Shown piece by piece: positions 10,350 to 17,678 of a stretch of DNA of 64,000 nt (position 1 is the first letter of the stretch; every line of letters begins with the position of its first letter). Below the pieces are notes generated by a model, which saw only the letters and a program-made list of their open reading frames with translations, was not told the origin of the DNA and did no database searches. The stretch is from Providencia rettgeri (GTDB lineage: Bacteria; Pseudomonadota; Gammaproteobacteria; Enterobacterales; Enterobacteriaceae). Where the stretch lies: positions 496,001 to 560,000 of the forward strand of contig NZ_CP163512.1 of the NCBI RefSeq assembly GCF_041075285.1, written 5' to 3'. Both the position numbers and the translations under genes were made by a program.

Positions 10350-11039
10350 CATATTTCAAACCACAGCGTTGTTGTCTGCGCTCAGTTACCTTAGTCACAT
10401 ACTTGTGTATGCTCCTAAGGATACCTTCCCTTGACGCCTAGCTGTAATTTGAACTATTTAGCGTACCGCTAGAACTTAGAACTTTGAACTTAAAATTAAA
10501 CGGCTAGGTATTGATGGATACAAACTTGGCCGTTTTTATTTGTCATTGTTCATATTTCAAACCACAGCGTTGTTGTCTGCGCTCAGTTACCTTAGTCACA
10601 TACTTGTGTATGCTCCTAAGGATACCTTCCCTTGACGCCTAGCTGTAATTTGAACTATTTAGCGTACCGCTAGAACTTAGAACTTTGAACTTAAAATTAA
10701 ACGGCTAGGTATTGATGGATACAAACTTGGCCGTTTTTATTTGTCATTGTTCATATTTCAAACCACAGCGTTGTTGTCTGCGCTCAGTTACCTTAGTCAC
10801 ATACTTGTGTATGCTCCTAAGGATACCTTCCCTTGACACCTAGCTGTAATTTGAACTCTTTAGCGTACCGCTAGAACTTAGAACTTAGAAATTAAAATTA
10901 AACGGCTAGGTATGGATGGATACAAACTTGGTCGTTTTTATTTGTCATTGTTCATATTTCAAACCACAGCGTTGTTGTCTGCGCTCAGTTACCTTAGTCA
11001 CATACTTGTGTATGCTCCTAAGGATACCTTTCCTTGACG
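10350..11039. repeat. Tandem repeat, 201-bp unit, 3.4 copies
   Basis: Units start at 10350, 10551, 10752 and 10953, an exact period of 201. Units 1 and 2 are identical by eye; unit 3 carries several substitutions; unit 4 stops after about 87 bases. Each full unit has (a) a palindromic part of about 100 bases whose ends are TTCAAACCACAGC and the near-complement GCTGTAATTTGAA, with an inner hairpin CCTTAG...CTAAGG, and (b) a spacer with a terminator-like stem AAACGGC...GCCGTTTTT. No open frame fits the period. Part (a) has the form of an enterobacterial intergenic palindrome or miniature inverted-repeat element; I cannot assign it to a named family. Confidence 0.95.
10498..10538 (+). terminator. 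Terminator-like stem repeated in each unit
   Basis: AAACGGC pairs with GCCGTTT across a long loop and is followed by T-rich sequence. The same structure recurs at 10699 and at 10900, the last with one stem base changed (GTCG). It may end cysS transcription. Confidence 0.5.
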
Positions 11040-11046
11040 GAAAGAT

Positions 11047-11072
11047 GGGTAAATAGTCTAACCTATTTACCC
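11047..11072 (-). terminator. Terminator of folD-ybcJ
   Basis: Perfect 10-bp stem GGGTAAATAG/CTATTTACCC with a 6-base loop, 7 bases after the ybcJ stop on the minus strand, followed by a T-rich tract. Confidence 0.65.
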
Positions 11073-11078
11073 AAAATC

Positions 11079-11291
11079 TTACTCTGCAACTTTGACTTGT
11101 TCGTCGCCCATAGAGACAACTTTACCCGCCAAAATTTTACAGCGTTTACGGGTTTCTACTACGCCGTCAACCTGCACTAGCCCTTCAGCGATCATGGCTT
11201 TTGCCATTGCGCCACTTTCAGCCCAGCCTTGGATCTTGAGCAAATCGCACAGTTCAACGTGTGGGTGCCCTTCAAGATAGAAAATTTCCAT
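11079..11291 (-). CDS. ybcJ: S4-like RNA-binding protein YbcJ
   Basis: Small protein of 70 residues, the same length as E. coli YbcJ. The core HPHVELCDLLKIQGWAESGA and the later VETRKRCKI form the S4-type (alpha-L) RNA-binding fold. The start at 11291 has GGAG in front and fits the family length; a TTG start 12 bases upstream would add four residues. It follows folD by 18 bases, the same pair as in E. coli. A role in ribosome or RNA metabolism is inferred from the fold only. Confidence 0.93.
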   Translation of the reverse strand: MEIFYLEGHPHVELCDLLKIQGWAESGAMAKAMIAEGLVQVDGVVETRKRCKILAGKVVSMGDEQVKVAE

Positions 11292-11309
11292 TAACCACTC
11301 CAAAATACA

Positions 11310-12167
11310 TTAAATATCGTGATACTCTTCGCACGCTTGCAGCGTGTTTTGGATCAGTGTCGCCACCGTCATTGGGCCAACACCACCCGGCACAGGCGTG
11401 ATCCACGCTGCACGTTTTGAGGCTTCATCAAAGTCTACATCCCCTGTCACTTTGCCGTTTTCTAAGCGGTTAATGCCTACATCAACGACGATGGCACCGG
11501 GTTTAATCCACTCTCCTGGAATAAAATTCGGTTTGCCGACTGCCACAACCAGTAGGTCAGCATTGCGTACATGTTGCTCTAAGTCTTTGGTAAAGCGATG
11601 AGTGACGGTTGTTGTGCAACCTGCTAATAATAATTCAAGGCTCATTGGACGCCCGACAATATTCGATGCGCCAATAATCACAGCATTAAGACCATAAGTA
11701 TTAATATTATAGCGCTCAAGCAGGGTGACAATCCCACGTGGTGTACAAGGGCGTAAACGCGGTGCGCGCTGGCATAAACGACCTACGTTATAAGGATGGA
11801 AGCCATCAACGTCTTTATCGGGTTGAATGCGCTCAATCACTTTGACGTTATCGATACCAGCGGGTAAAGGGAGTTGGACTAAAATGCCATCAATTTCAGT
11901 GTCTTGGTTTAAATCGTCAATCAGTTTCAGAAGTTCAGCTTCTGTGGTGGTATCGGGTAAATCATAAGAGCGTGAGATAAAACCGACTTCTTCACAAGCA
12001 CGGCGTTTGCTGCCAACGTAAATTTGTGAAGCGGGGTTCGCACCGACTAAAATGACAGCGAGACCCGGAGCGCGTTTTCCTTGTGCTAAACGTAATTGTA
12101 CTTTTTGGGCAACTTCCTGCCTAATTGTCTGCGCAATCGTTTTCCCATCAATAATTTTTGCTAACAT
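11310..12167 (-). CDS. folD: Bifunctional methylenetetrahydrofolate dehydrogenase/cyclohydrolase FolD
   Basis: Interconverts 5,10-methylene-THF, methenyl-THF and 10-formyl-THF with NADP, supplying one-carbon units for purines and formyl-Met. It has 285 residues (E. coli 288). [13 protein letters not shown] carries the catalytic Lys; [15 protein letters not shown] binds [18 protein letters not shown] is the C-terminal signature. First gene of a folD-ybcJ unit, upstream of tRNA-Arg(UCT) as in enterobacteria. Confidence 0.97.
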   Translation of the reverse strand: MLAKIIDGKTIAQTIRQEVAQKVQLRLAQGKRAPGLAVILVGANPASQIYVGSKRRACEEVGFISRSYDLPDTTTEAELLKLIDDLNQDTEIDGILVQLPLPAGIDNVKVIERIQPDKDVDGFHPYNVGRLCQRAPRLRPCTPRGIVTLLERYNINTYGLNAVIIGASNIVGRPMSLELLLAGCTTTVTHRFTKDLEQHVRNADLLVVAVGKPNFIPGEWIKPGAIVVDVGINRLENGKVTGDVDFDEASKRAAWITPVPGGVGPMTVATLIQNTLQACEEYHDI

Positions 12168-12354
12168 CTATAACTTAATCCATATATGAGGCACGTTGAT
12201 GGCTCTATTTTGTCAGAAGTTAACGCTATTGTCAGTTCAAACTGTTACATAAAATGAGCATATCGTTATTTTAGTAGCGAAAAGCCATTGACTCGGCGCT
12301 CAGCAACCGTATAATTCAACGCCATCAGCCAGATAGGCTACCCGCATTAACCAT

Positions 12355-12431
12355 GCGCCCTTAGCTCAGTTGGATAGAGCAACGGCCTTCTAAGCCGTAG
12401 GTCACAGGTTCGAATCCTGTAGGGCGTACCA
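12355..12431 (+). tRNA. argU: tRNA-Arg (anticodon TCT)
   Basis: 77 bases fold into a standard cloverleaf: acceptor GCGCCCT/AGGGCGT (with a terminal G-T pair), D arm with AGTTGGATA, anticodon loop CTTCTAA giving TCT, T arm with TTCGAAT, and encoded CCA. Position next to folD and sequence match argU, the rare AGA/AGG-reading tRNA and a classic phage integration site (DLP12 in E. coli). An integrase remnant directly follows. Confidence 0.97.
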
Positions 12432-12452
12432 TTAATTTTCAATCACTTACCA

Positions 12453-12692
12453 TCATTTAAAATTCTCCACTTTTGCTAACTGGGACGTATTTGGGACGCA
12501 AGTACCGAAAATAGTGTCTATTTGCTTTGCGTGTTCGGTTAAATGATTAGGTGCTAAGTGAGCATATCTTCTCACCATATCAACCGACTCCCAGCCGCCC
12601 ATTTCTTGTAAAACTGAAAGCGGGACGCCAGACTGAATTAACCAACTCGCCCATGTATGCCGCAAATCATGAAAGCGGAAGTTTTCTATTCT
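12453..12692 (-). pseudogene. Tyrosine-type phage integrase, C-terminal remnant
   Basis: The frame encodes [26 protein letters not shown] and then a tail: the Arg-II (HxxR), His/Trp and catalytic Tyr boxes of a tyrosine recombinase. Upstream in the same frame a stop codon interrupts at 12693-12695 and no N-terminal part (core-binding domain, Arg-I) remains, so only about 80 of roughly 350-400 codons survive. Orientation towards the adjacent tRNA is typical for an integrase next to its attL. The element that carried it has decayed. Confidence 0.88.
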
Positions 12693-12802
12693 TTATGCTC
12701 TGGCGAGTCTTTATATACTTTCAGTGTTATTGACATACTTCCTCCGTTATTAACTAAAATACTGTTATACTTCGCTTAACTTAAATAAATGGATTTGTGA
12801 TT

Positions 12803-13192
12803 ATGAAATTAATTACTGTTGCCGCTCTCTTATTCTCAACATCGGCAATTGCTGCTAATCAGTGCAAGCCTGATGATGTTTGTTTAAAGTTTGAATCGAA
12901 TGAATCTACTTATACCTTGCATTGCAAGGGGATTGGACGGGTAGAAATAAATGATGCTGATAGTGGCGATACGTTTTTAACTATTTTTTTAAAAAAAGAA
13001 TACAATCTTTATGAGTATGCGAAAAACAACTATAAGGAAGATTCTGTTATGAGTATATTTAATAAAAAATTTAAATTAACCATCGGTCAAAGAGTTAGGC
13101 GGGTATTAGTCATACCTATAACCTCTTCAGAAATCAAAGAATCAACTGACTCATTAATGTCTTGCGTTAAGTCTCTATCTCCTATCTATTAA
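12803..13192 (+). CDS. Hypothetical secreted protein
   Basis: 129 residues beginning with a clear signal peptide (MKLITVAALLFSTSAIAA, cleavage after A-I-A or nearby). The mature part has four cysteines, which suggests disulfides in the periplasm. I do not recognise the family. ATG at 12803 gives the better leader; a GTG two codons earlier is also in frame. It lies in the low-GC region after argU, among integrative-element remnants. Confidence 0.6.
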   Translation: MKLITVAALLFSTSAIAANQCKPDDVCLKFESNESTYTLHCKGIGRVEINDADSGDTFLTIFLKKEYNLYEYAKNNYKEDSVMSIFNKKFKLTIGQRVRRVLVIPITSSEIKESTDSLMSCVKSLSPIY

Positions 13193-13202
13193 TCAACTCA
13201 AA

Positions 13203-13415
13203 CTATTCATCCGTGTTAGCAGGCTCATTTAGCCATAGCGGGCGATCACCTTTGCCTAAGTAAAGATCCGCTATATCTAATAGGCGAGGGGAGAATTTAA
13301 GCATTGCATTGCCACCCATTTCCTCTATCTCACACTTAGTAAATTTACGCCAATCTTCAGTTGTGTGATTTTGGCAACCCGCGAGAAGATATTCACCGTT
13401 AGTTATTGGAGAAAG
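13203..13415 (-). pseudogene. Gene fragment, C-terminal part of an unknown protein
   Basis: An open frame without a usable start encodes about 67 residues including EDWRKFTKCEIEEMGG and KFSPRLLDIADLYLGKGD, ending NEPANTDE and stop at 13203-13205. The composition is that of a real protein, and it reads on the same strand as the integrase remnant, so I take it as the tail of a prophage gene cut off by deletion. No family was recognised. Confidence 0.4.
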
Positions 13416-13417
13416 TT

Positions 13418-13504
13418 ATGGAGGCAACTGTTCACTCTAATGAATATGTTGATTCATTACTAAAAGATTATGGACAAGCATTGAAGAAAATCGGCAATAG
13501 TTGA
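13418..13504 (+). CDS. Possible small protein, 28 residues
   Basis: ATG is preceded by TTGGAGAAAGTT, a strong ribosome site. The peptide is polar (MEATVHSNEYVDSLLKDYGQ and so on) and the stop is 11 bases before the next start, itself preceded by GAGGGA. The spacing suggests a short operon with the two membrane proteins that follow. Being so small, it could also be the start of a truncated gene. Confidence 0.4.
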   Translation: MEATVHSNEYVDSLLKDYGQALKKIGNS

Positions 13505-13514
13505 GGGATGGTGC

Positions 13515-13748
13515 ATGACTGATTCTGTTAATAAAGCTCTTGACGGGGTTGATAGTTTGATTCACGTAAAGGAATCAAACTTTGCTGAGATGGATGCAGA
13601 TCAGCAAAAAGAAATGTCTAGAACAGATAATGAAGCCAGAGGGAAGCTAACGACATATTTTATCCGAGGTTTTGTCTTTCAATTGCTGGTGGCTGTATCT
13701 TCGTTCTTTTTTATAACTATTGTGCGGTTTTATGGATGGAGTCATTGA
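13515..13748 (+). CDS. Small single-pass membrane protein
   Basis: 77 residues: an acidic, polar N-terminal half (NFAEMDADQQKEMSRTDNEA) followed by one hydrophobic segment (FVFQLLVAVSSFFFITIV) near the C-terminus, so it is probably tail-anchored in the inner membrane. A GAGGGA ribosome site precedes ATG. Its stop overlaps the start region of the next frame. No family recognised; location in the decayed argU element suggests phage or plasmid ancestry. Confidence 0.6.
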   Translation: MTDSVNKALDGVDSLIHVKESNFAEMDADQQKEMSRTDNEARGKLTTYFIRGFVFQLLVAVSSFFFITIVRFYGWSH

Positions 13749-14014
13749 GTGAAAAAGGAATGGCCGAGGCAGCAAGTAAGGTTTCTTTGCTTGAACTAGA
13801 TAAAGTTTTATCAATTATTATAAGCGCCCTCGGCACATCGTTAGGCTTCAGCATAGGTTATTACTTTAAAGAAAAGAAAGGCGAACAACCTACTCGGGTG
13901 GGTTTTTTATTGCCTGAAATCTGCATATATCCTAGTATTTGCGCACTTAACTTAAATATGGTGATGTATGAAAAAGGGACTTATTGCGGGGTTATTAACG
14001 CTAGCTTGTTTTAA
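13736..14014 (+). CDS. Small membrane protein, possibly frameshifted at its end
   Basis: 92-codon frame starting 13 bases before the stop of the preceding gene. A hydrophobic segment (VLSIIISALGTSLGFSIGYYF) follows an N-terminal helix and ends in a basic stop-transfer KEKKGEQ. The last 40 residues look unlike the rest, overlap the next gene by 47 bases and cover a hairpin plus T-run (CCTAC/GTGGG then TTTTTT, near 13890-13909), so the original protein may have ended earlier. Function unknown; it looks like the partner of the preceding membrane protein. Confidence 0.5.
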   Translation: MESLSEKGMAEAASKVSLLELDKVLSIIISALGTSLGFSIGYYFKEKKGEQPTRVGFLLPEICIYPSICALNLNMVMYEKGTYCGVINASLF

Positions 14015-14495
14015 TGGATATGCAGCAGAGCCAAACAGTGATGCTAAAGCTCCATTTGGTCTGGAATGGGGACAAAGCTTTGAACACATTGATAGTGTTG
14101 GGAATATTGATTTAACCAAATGCAAAAGCCTGCGTGGGTATAAGGCATGTGAGATAGACTTTATTTTAGAGGGACAAGAGCCTTTTATGCCATGGACTAG
14201 CACCGTCATGCTAGGCTTTAAAAATAACAGGCTAATATCCGTTGTAAATTCATTTCCTGTGAATGATTTTAAAAAGAGTGATTGCGGTAATATACTTAAA
14301 GAAATTAACTACTTATCAACTCTGGGTATAGATACTACGCCATTAGCTGAATTTTCAAAATCCTGCCGTGATTTTGAAAATAAAGGCATGAAGAAAACGA
14401 TTAAAACAAGCTATGGCTCCGTTGAATTTGCAGTAATAAAAATGCCTTTTGCTGGCGCAATTGGATACACAACTTACAAACTAGATAACGAATAG
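13968..14495 (+). CDS. Hypothetical secreted protein
   Basis: 175 residues with a signal peptide (MKKGLIAGLLTLACFNGYAA, cleavage after YAA). The mature protein begins EPNSDAKAPFGLEWGQ and contains five cysteines. A PFGLEWG motif near the mature N-terminus is seen in various small periplasmic proteins of unknown role. It overlaps the end of the preceding frame, so one of the two annotations is likely imperfect; this one has the better coding character. Confidence 0.65.
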   Translation: MKKGLIAGLLTLACFNGYAAEPNSDAKAPFGLEWGQSFEHIDSVGNIDLTKCKSLRGYKACEIDFILEGQEPFMPWTSTVMLGFKNNRLISVVNSFPVNDFKKSDCGNILKEINYLSTLGIDTTPLAEFSKSCRDFENKGMKKTIKTSYGSVEFAVIKMPFAGAIGYTTYKLDNE

Positions 14496-14908
14496 AATTT
14501 GCACTCTTTCTGGGCTAACCTGACTGAAACTAACTGATGAGATGGGAAGATGAAAGAGACAATTTTTTGTTTAACACTATTTTTTAGTGTTACTAAGGGG
14601 CCCACATCTACCCGTTAGTGATAGCGGTCATACAACAAAAGAAAATCGCCAGTCATAAAGTCAATTTGTGTGTATTGAATGCGGATATAGTGAGAACACC
14701 GATATCAATGCTACTCGTAGCATTTTGTAGCAGGAGATGGGGTACCGGTCGGTGAAGGATGCCAACGCAATAAAAATGGGGTGTTTTAGGACATTGCTCA
14801 CCTTTGTTTTCCGCGTATGATAGTCTATCTGTCGATATTAAAGGGCTTATCGGTACTGATTAGTGTCATTAAGTTTTTAGATAACCTATTGAATCCAGAG
14901 TATATACG
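14496..14908. other. Intergenic region with a truncated leader
   Basis: No complete gene. At 14550-14618 an ATG opens a 22-codon frame (MKETIFCLTLFFSVTKG) that reads like a signal peptide cut off by a stop, probably a gene beginning left by deletion. The rest has no recognisable coding or repeat content. I looked for a copy of the tRNA-Arg 3' end as attR and did not see one. Confidence 0.4.
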
Positions 14909-15226
14909 ATGAATGACGCGCCAAGCTTTCAAGACATTATTTATCACCTAATAGGCAGTATTCCTCAAGGTCGGGTTGTCACTTATGGCACACTAGCTAA
15001 GATGGCAGGTTATTCCACTTATGTGCGCCAAGTGTGCCAAGTGATACGAACCATTCCAGCAGACAGCTCACTACCTTGTCATCGCGTGATTAATGGGCAA
15101 GGAAAATTGTCTGTTAAAGGTGAGAGTTATGTTCGGCATAAAAAAGCGCTGATTAGTGAAGGTATTGTTTTTGACTCAAACGATAAGATAAAGCTCAAAC
15201 AGTATTTGTGGGAAGGCGCTGATTAG
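14909..15226 (+). CDS. Alkyltransferase-like / MGMT-family DNA-binding protein
   Basis: 105 residues covering only the DNA-binding domain of O6-alkylguanine-DNA alkyltransferases (PF01035): IPQGRVVTYGTLAKMAG is the recognition region, RQVCQVIR carries the arginine finger, then LPCHRVINGQGKLS. Length and layout are those of Atl/YbaZ, which bind O6-alkylguanine and hand it to nucleotide excision repair. Atl proteins, including E. coli YbaZ, have Trp in place of the acceptor Cys; here Cys57 is present in a full PCHRV motif. The protein may therefore be a minimal true alkyltransferase. It stands alone. Confidence 0.85.
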   Translation: MNDAPSFQDIIYHLIGSIPQGRVVTYGTLAKMAGYSTYVRQVCQVIRTIPADSSLPCHRVINGQGKLSVKGESYVRHKKALISEGIVFDSNDKIKLKQYLWEGAD

Positions 15227-15556
15227 CCTTAAGATCTGCTTCAATGTCCTCAAAGACAGGGGCAATCATCCCATTCTTAATCATAAAGTCATTGATGTAA
15301 CCTGTGACAAAATCAGGGCTATTATTGAAATATCACAACGCGACAACCACCCACTGACACGGCTTTTTTGTTGGGAGTTAGAAAATAAATGCGTGATAGG
15401 CAATTAAAATTAGAATTGCTGAGTATAGTCTTGAATGAAATTAAGTTAGGGATGCTTGCGGGAAGTGTATCAAAGTGAACCCGACTTACCACTGGCTTAA
15501 AAGGCCGGCCAGTGGTAATAAGCACTAAGGGATTTAAAAGAGATAGCAAAAAATAC
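15227..15556. other. Intergenic region with gene fragments
   Basis: On the minus strand, from about 15328 to the 3' end of the preceding gene, an open stretch reads SPDFVTGYINDFMIKNGM and VFEDIEADLKANQ with no start, probably the tail of a deleted gene of unknown family. On the plus strand 15389-15478 is a 29-codon frame (MRDRQLKLELLSIVLNEIKL and on) behind GGGAG, either a small protein or another fragment. Confidence 0.35.
15488..15516 (-). terminator. Hairpin after the FocA-type gene
   Basis: Perfect 9-bp stem ACCACTGGC/GCCAGTGGT, 41 bases after the stop of the minus-strand channel gene. No T-run follows, so termination is only possible. Confidence 0.45.
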
Positions 15557-16414
15557 TTAATGCTCATTTTTTTGATTTTTTAAGTAGATCCACCAGTAAG
15601 TAATGCCCACTAATACGCCGCCGCCAATGATATTGCCAATGGTAACAGGGATCAGGTTGTCAGTAATAAAATTGCTGACAGTTAAGGCAGGGAAGTTATC
15701 TGCAGAACTGTGAATGGCATCCCAAAATGAGTCGGGTGCAAAATTACGAATAACGATAGCCAGAGGAATAAGAAACATATTGGCGATGCTGTGTTCGAAG
15801 CCACTGGCGACAAACATGCCGATCGGTAGTGTCAAAGCGACAATTTTGTCGGTCAAAGAGTGACCAGAGTAACTTAACCAAACGGCGAGACACACCATTA
15901 AATTACATAATGTACCAAGGCAAACGGCTTCAATAAAGGTATGGTGCATTTTATGATCTGCCGTTTGCAAAACATTTAATCCCCACAAACCATTGCTGTT
16001 CATTAGCTGACCGGAAAACCAAATAAGGCAAACAAAGAAAATTGCGCCAACAAAATTGCCGAGGTAAACCAGTATCCAATTATTAATCAATTGCTTATAA
16101 GTGATTAAGTTACTGGCTTTAGCCATGACGGTGAGTACTGTCGAAGTAAAAAGATCCGCGCCGCAAACCACCACTAAAATCAACCCTAATGAGAAGCAGA
16201 GCCCTCCCGCTAATTTAGTAAGAGAGTTGGCGGGAACAGCGCCTGTGGTGACCGTAATATAGAATGTAAATGCGATAGAAATGAAAATACCAGCCATAAT
16301 CGCCAAAAAAAAGCTAATTTCCTTTTTTTTGCTGACTTTATACAGGCCTGCTTGCTCCGCAACTTTAGCCATTTCTGCAGGGAGACGTAAATCAAAGATA
16401 TTATTGTCTTTCAT
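15557..16414 (-). CDS. FocA-type formate/nitrite channel
   Basis: 285 residues, the same length as E. coli FocA, with six membrane segments of the FNT fold. Family motifs are intact: AGIFISIAFTFYIT, GLILVVVCGADLFTST, WGLNVLQTADHKMHHTF and VASGFEHSIANMF, which contains the central His of the pore, and NFITDNLIPVTIGNIIGGG. It therefore probably carries formate (or nitrite) across the inner membrane by anion/proton exchange. It is not next to pflB as focA normally is; instead it stands alone, divergent from a LysR regulator. It could be the FocA orthologue relocated or a second paralogue. Confidence 0.9.
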   Translation of the reverse strand: MKDNNIFDLRLPAEMAKVAEQAGLYKVSKKKEISFFLAIMAGIFISIAFTFYITVTTGAVPANSLTKLAGGLCFSLGLILVVVCGADLFTSTVLTVMAKASNLITYKQLINNWILVYLGNFVGAIFFVCLIWFSGQLMNSNGLWGLNVLQTADHKMHHTFIEAVCLGTLCNLMVCLAVWLSYSGHSLTDKIVALTLPIGMFVASGFEHSIANMFLIPLAIVIRNFAPDSFWDAIHSSADNFPALTVSNFITDNLIPVTIGNIIGGGVLVGITYWWIYLKNQKNEH

Positions 16415-16640
16415 GAGAAGCTCCTTGGATAGTGCTATAAATAGAGGTCATTGCAAAATAAATGCATAACCTATGCCAAGGTTGACTCAGTTTTATCCTT
16501 AGAAAGGGATCATGAATAGCCGTTAATTTAGTGAGCTTGTCTTTTTGTGATACAATTGTTGTGCATAGCCCCTTGCATGTTGTATAAAAATTACCTCTTT
16601 TGATTCTTATTTTGATCCATTTAAACTGGATAAATCAGCA

Positions 16641-17618
16641 ATGAACATTAGTCAGCTAAAAAGTTTTGTTGAGGTGGTAAGAAGTGACTTTAATATCACG
16701 AATGCCGCTGAAAAAATGTATACCTCGCAACCTACGGTGAGTAAGCAGCTTAAACTATTGGAAGATGAGCTGAATGTTTCGTTATTTAATCGGAAAAATA
16801 ATAACTTACTATCATTAAGTCCGATTGGAGAACAAGTTCACCAAGTTGCTTGCGATATTTTGGCGCAGTTTGATAAAATCAAAAATATCGTCTCTCACGA
16901 AGATACGTCCATTAAACAAAACCTGCATATTGCCACAACACACACACAGATCCGTTATAAATTGCCAAAAGTGATTGAACGATTTAATGCGCGTTACCCG
17001 AATATTTCTCTCCATTTTCATCAAGGTGCGCCAGCCCAATTAGCGGAAATGGTGAACAATGGTGATGTGGATTTTGCTATCGCGACAGAATCAATGCATC
17101 TGTATGATGATTTGTTAGCATTACCTTGTTATCAATGGTCACGTAGCGTTATTGTTCCTCATGACCACCCACTCGCGCAGTGTGATAAATTAACGGTAGA
17201 ACAACTTGCTCAGTATCCGCTAATTACCTATGTATTTGGTTTTACTGGGCAATCAAAACTTGACCAAGTGTTTTATCAAAACAAGTTAACACCAAATGTG
17301 GTGCTAACGGCAGTCGATACGGAAATTATTAAATATTATGTGAAGCGCGGGGCAGGGATTGGCATCATTTCGACAGTGGCCTTTGATCCAGAAGAAGACA
17401 GTGAAACATTGCGCTGCATTGATATCAGTAATTTGGTGAAGCCCAGTTATACCCACGTTTGTATTAGTCGACATATGCACCTTAAAGACTATATGTATGA
17501 CTTTATTTCCAGCTATGCTCCTCATCTTGATTTAAATTACATTCACCAATCCGCACAATGGGTTCCAACGGATAAAAACCAGCGGGATCAGCTATACCGT
17601 TCACTACCTGAACTATAA
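16641..17618 (+). CDS. LysR-type regulator of the CysB/Cbl group
   Basis: 325 residues (CysB 324). The N-terminus MNISQLKSFVEVVRSDFNITNAAEKMYTSQP... has the CysB-type winged helix with recognition helix SQPTVSKQLKLLEDEL. The effector domain begins near residue 93 (IATTHTQIRYKLPKVI), the same TTHTQARY-like motif that binds sulfate or acetylserine in CysB/Cbl. The conserved ATES motif follows. It is divergent from the FocA-type gene, sharing a 226-bp promoter region, so may control it. Sulfur or one-carbon signals are possible; not determinable from sequence. Probably not cysB itself given its context. Confidence 0.85.
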   Translation: MNISQLKSFVEVVRSDFNITNAAEKMYTSQPTVSKQLKLLEDELNVSLFNRKNNNLLSLSPIGEQVHQVACDILAQFDKIKNIVSHEDTSIKQNLHIATTHTQIRYKLPKVIERFNARYPNISLHFHQGAPAQLAEMVNNGDVDFAIATESMHLYDDLLALPCYQWSRSVIVPHDHPLAQCDKLTVEQLAQYPLITYVFGFTGQSKLDQVFYQNKLTPNVVLTAVDTEIIKYYVKRGAGIGIISTVAFDPEEDSETLRCIDISNLVKPSYTHVCISRHMHLKDYMYDFISSYAPHLDLNYIHQSAQWVPTDKNQRDQLYRSLPEL

Positions 17619-17622
17619 GAAA

Positions 17623-17652
17623 AAAGCCGAATAATGTCTATTATTCGGCTTT
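17623..17652. terminator. Bidirectional terminator
   Basis: Perfect 13-bp stem AAAGCCGAATAAT/ATTATTCGGCTTT with a 4-base loop between convergent genes. A-rich on the left and T-rich on the right, so it works for both strands. Confidence 0.85.
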
Positions 17653-17678
17653 AGAGTGCTGTGTGTCTTATTTTATTT

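Noticed and set aside
10350..11039. CRISPR array
   Set aside because: Period is 201 bases and the whole unit repeats, without unique spacers; no cas genes in the window.
14496..14908. attR copy of the tRNA-Arg 3' end
   Set aside because: No stretch resembling the T arm and acceptor sequence was found.
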